A stretch of DNA of 64,000 bases from contig OZ021729.1 in NCBI GenBank assembly GCA_963978545.1, positions 13,592,001 through 13,656,000 on the forward strand. Direction: 5' to 3'. Position 1 is the first letter of the stretch. Every line of letters begins with the position of its first letter. Positions 63,443-64,000 of the stretch are shown piece after piece. This stretch comes from Linyphia triangularis (lineage: Eukaryota > Arthropoda > Arachnida > Araneae > Linyphiidae). The notes beneath the pieces were generated by a model. That model did not search any database, had not been told where the DNA came from, and saw only the letters and a list, made by a program, of their open reading frames with translations. The position numbers and the translations under genes were made by a program.

Positions 63443-63473
<31 letters not shown>

Positions 63474-63692
63474 TGTCAACTTTGTAGCTCATTTAACAAT
63501 TGAGGTCCATAATTGCGTAGCATGCACAAAAACAGACATGAAAAAATACTTGTCTGAAAACTGTTTTAATTTGAACCTAATAATAAAATTATAATAAAAC
63601 AAAAATCATAAAAAAATCAAGCAACATAATTTTAAAACAAGTCTAAAATAATTATCGACTTAGGACCGATGTTCAGTTTACCCTGATCCTTA

Positions 63693-63880
63693 AGCTTGGC
63701 GTCCACTATCACTAAGCAGAGCAGATCAGAGCGTAGTGGATTAGAGCTAATTACAAGGCTGTCAACGTCCATTGTAGCTTGAGGCTCGTGCTATAGTAGA
63801 CATTGGCAGCCTTGTAATTGGCTCTAATCCACTCCGCACTGATCTGCTCTGCTCTGCTTAGCAATAGTGGACGCCAAGCT
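63693..63880. mobile_element. Harbinger-like MITE (188 bp)
   Basis: An almost fully palindromic element. Ends AGCTTGGCGTCCACTATC and its inverse, with paired arms running through CTAAGCAGAGCAGATCAGAG and GTGGATTAGAGC to a short centre. Flanked by the 3-bp duplication TTA at 63690-63692 and 63881-63883, the favoured target of PIF/Harbinger elements. Much more GC-rich and better preserved than its surroundings, suggesting recent insertion. Confidence 0.88.
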
Positions 63881-64000
63881 TTAAAGTCCAAGCCCCATTA
63901 CAAGTTTTTTTCTTCTGAGTTTTATGAAACATCGATACATCAATAGAACTGAAGAACATCAGCATACATATCTTTTTATGGAAGCAGGCGGAACAGGCAC

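Noticed and set aside
37689..64000. Upstream PDZ exon of the PDLIM gene
   Set aside because: I looked for a minus-strand P-W-G-F-type exon with splice sites and did not find one. It may lie beyond the window.

Overview
This is a strongly AT-rich, repeat-dense stretch of animal nuclear DNA. Genes are split into short exons with GT-AG introns of several kilobases, and protein similarity points to an arthropod. The species cannot be fixed from the sequence; an arachnid or another large-genome arthropod would fit. There are no operons, CRISPR arrays or bacterial features. Most long open frames are translations of microsatellites, satellites or transposons.

Two real genes can be reconstructed, both on the minus strand. 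(1) A CRIP-type single-LIM protein (cysteine-rich protein family) has four coding exons at 18936-18975, 13111-13205, 7283-7340 and 6044-6087. Together they encode 78 residues with all eight zinc ligands and perfect phase continuity, with a poly(A) signal just past the stop. (2) A ZASP/ALP/Enigma-type (PDLIM) gene has coding exons at 37689-37823, 35751-35885, 33384-33613, 30403-30533, 26076-26228 and 23561-23833, plus a possible short last exon at 22313-22329. Phases agree at every junction. It carries the KPFTYTPGG motif, a ZM motif and two consecutive exons that each hold the PDLIM-type S-K-x-F-x-x-L-Q segment. No PDZ or LIM exon was found for it, so the window appears to show a short isoform with its own start. 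Both families act at the cytoskeleton (ZASP at the muscle Z-disc), but co-regulation is only inference.

Layout: 1-5.9 kb is intergenic with one foldback transposon. 5.9-19.1 kb is the CRIP gene, its introns filled with AAAT and AAT microsatellites, a tRNA-derived SINE, foldback elements and an LTR-interrupted tandem repeat. 19.4-23.3 kb holds a 285-bp AT repeat, a foldback element, a double SINE and a solo LTR. 22-38 kb is the PDLIM gene, whose introns carry hAT, foldback, pogo-like and other inverted-repeat elements. 37.9-39.7 kb is a satellite of about twenty 90-bp units directly upstream of the PDLIM start exon. 39.8-64 kb has no recognised gene except a possible 5' region near 47.2-47.7 kb. 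It contains an inverted pair of minisatellite arms, a piggyBac-type MITE, tandem arrays, SINEs, a LINE remnant, solo LTRs, a dispersed ~1.2-kb family and a Harbinger-like MITE at the right edge.

The most distinctive content is the set of small DNA transposons with exact ends and target duplications, the E-box-bearing 90-bp satellite beside a muscle-type gene, and the duplicated PDLIM exon. I see no convincing new molecular system.
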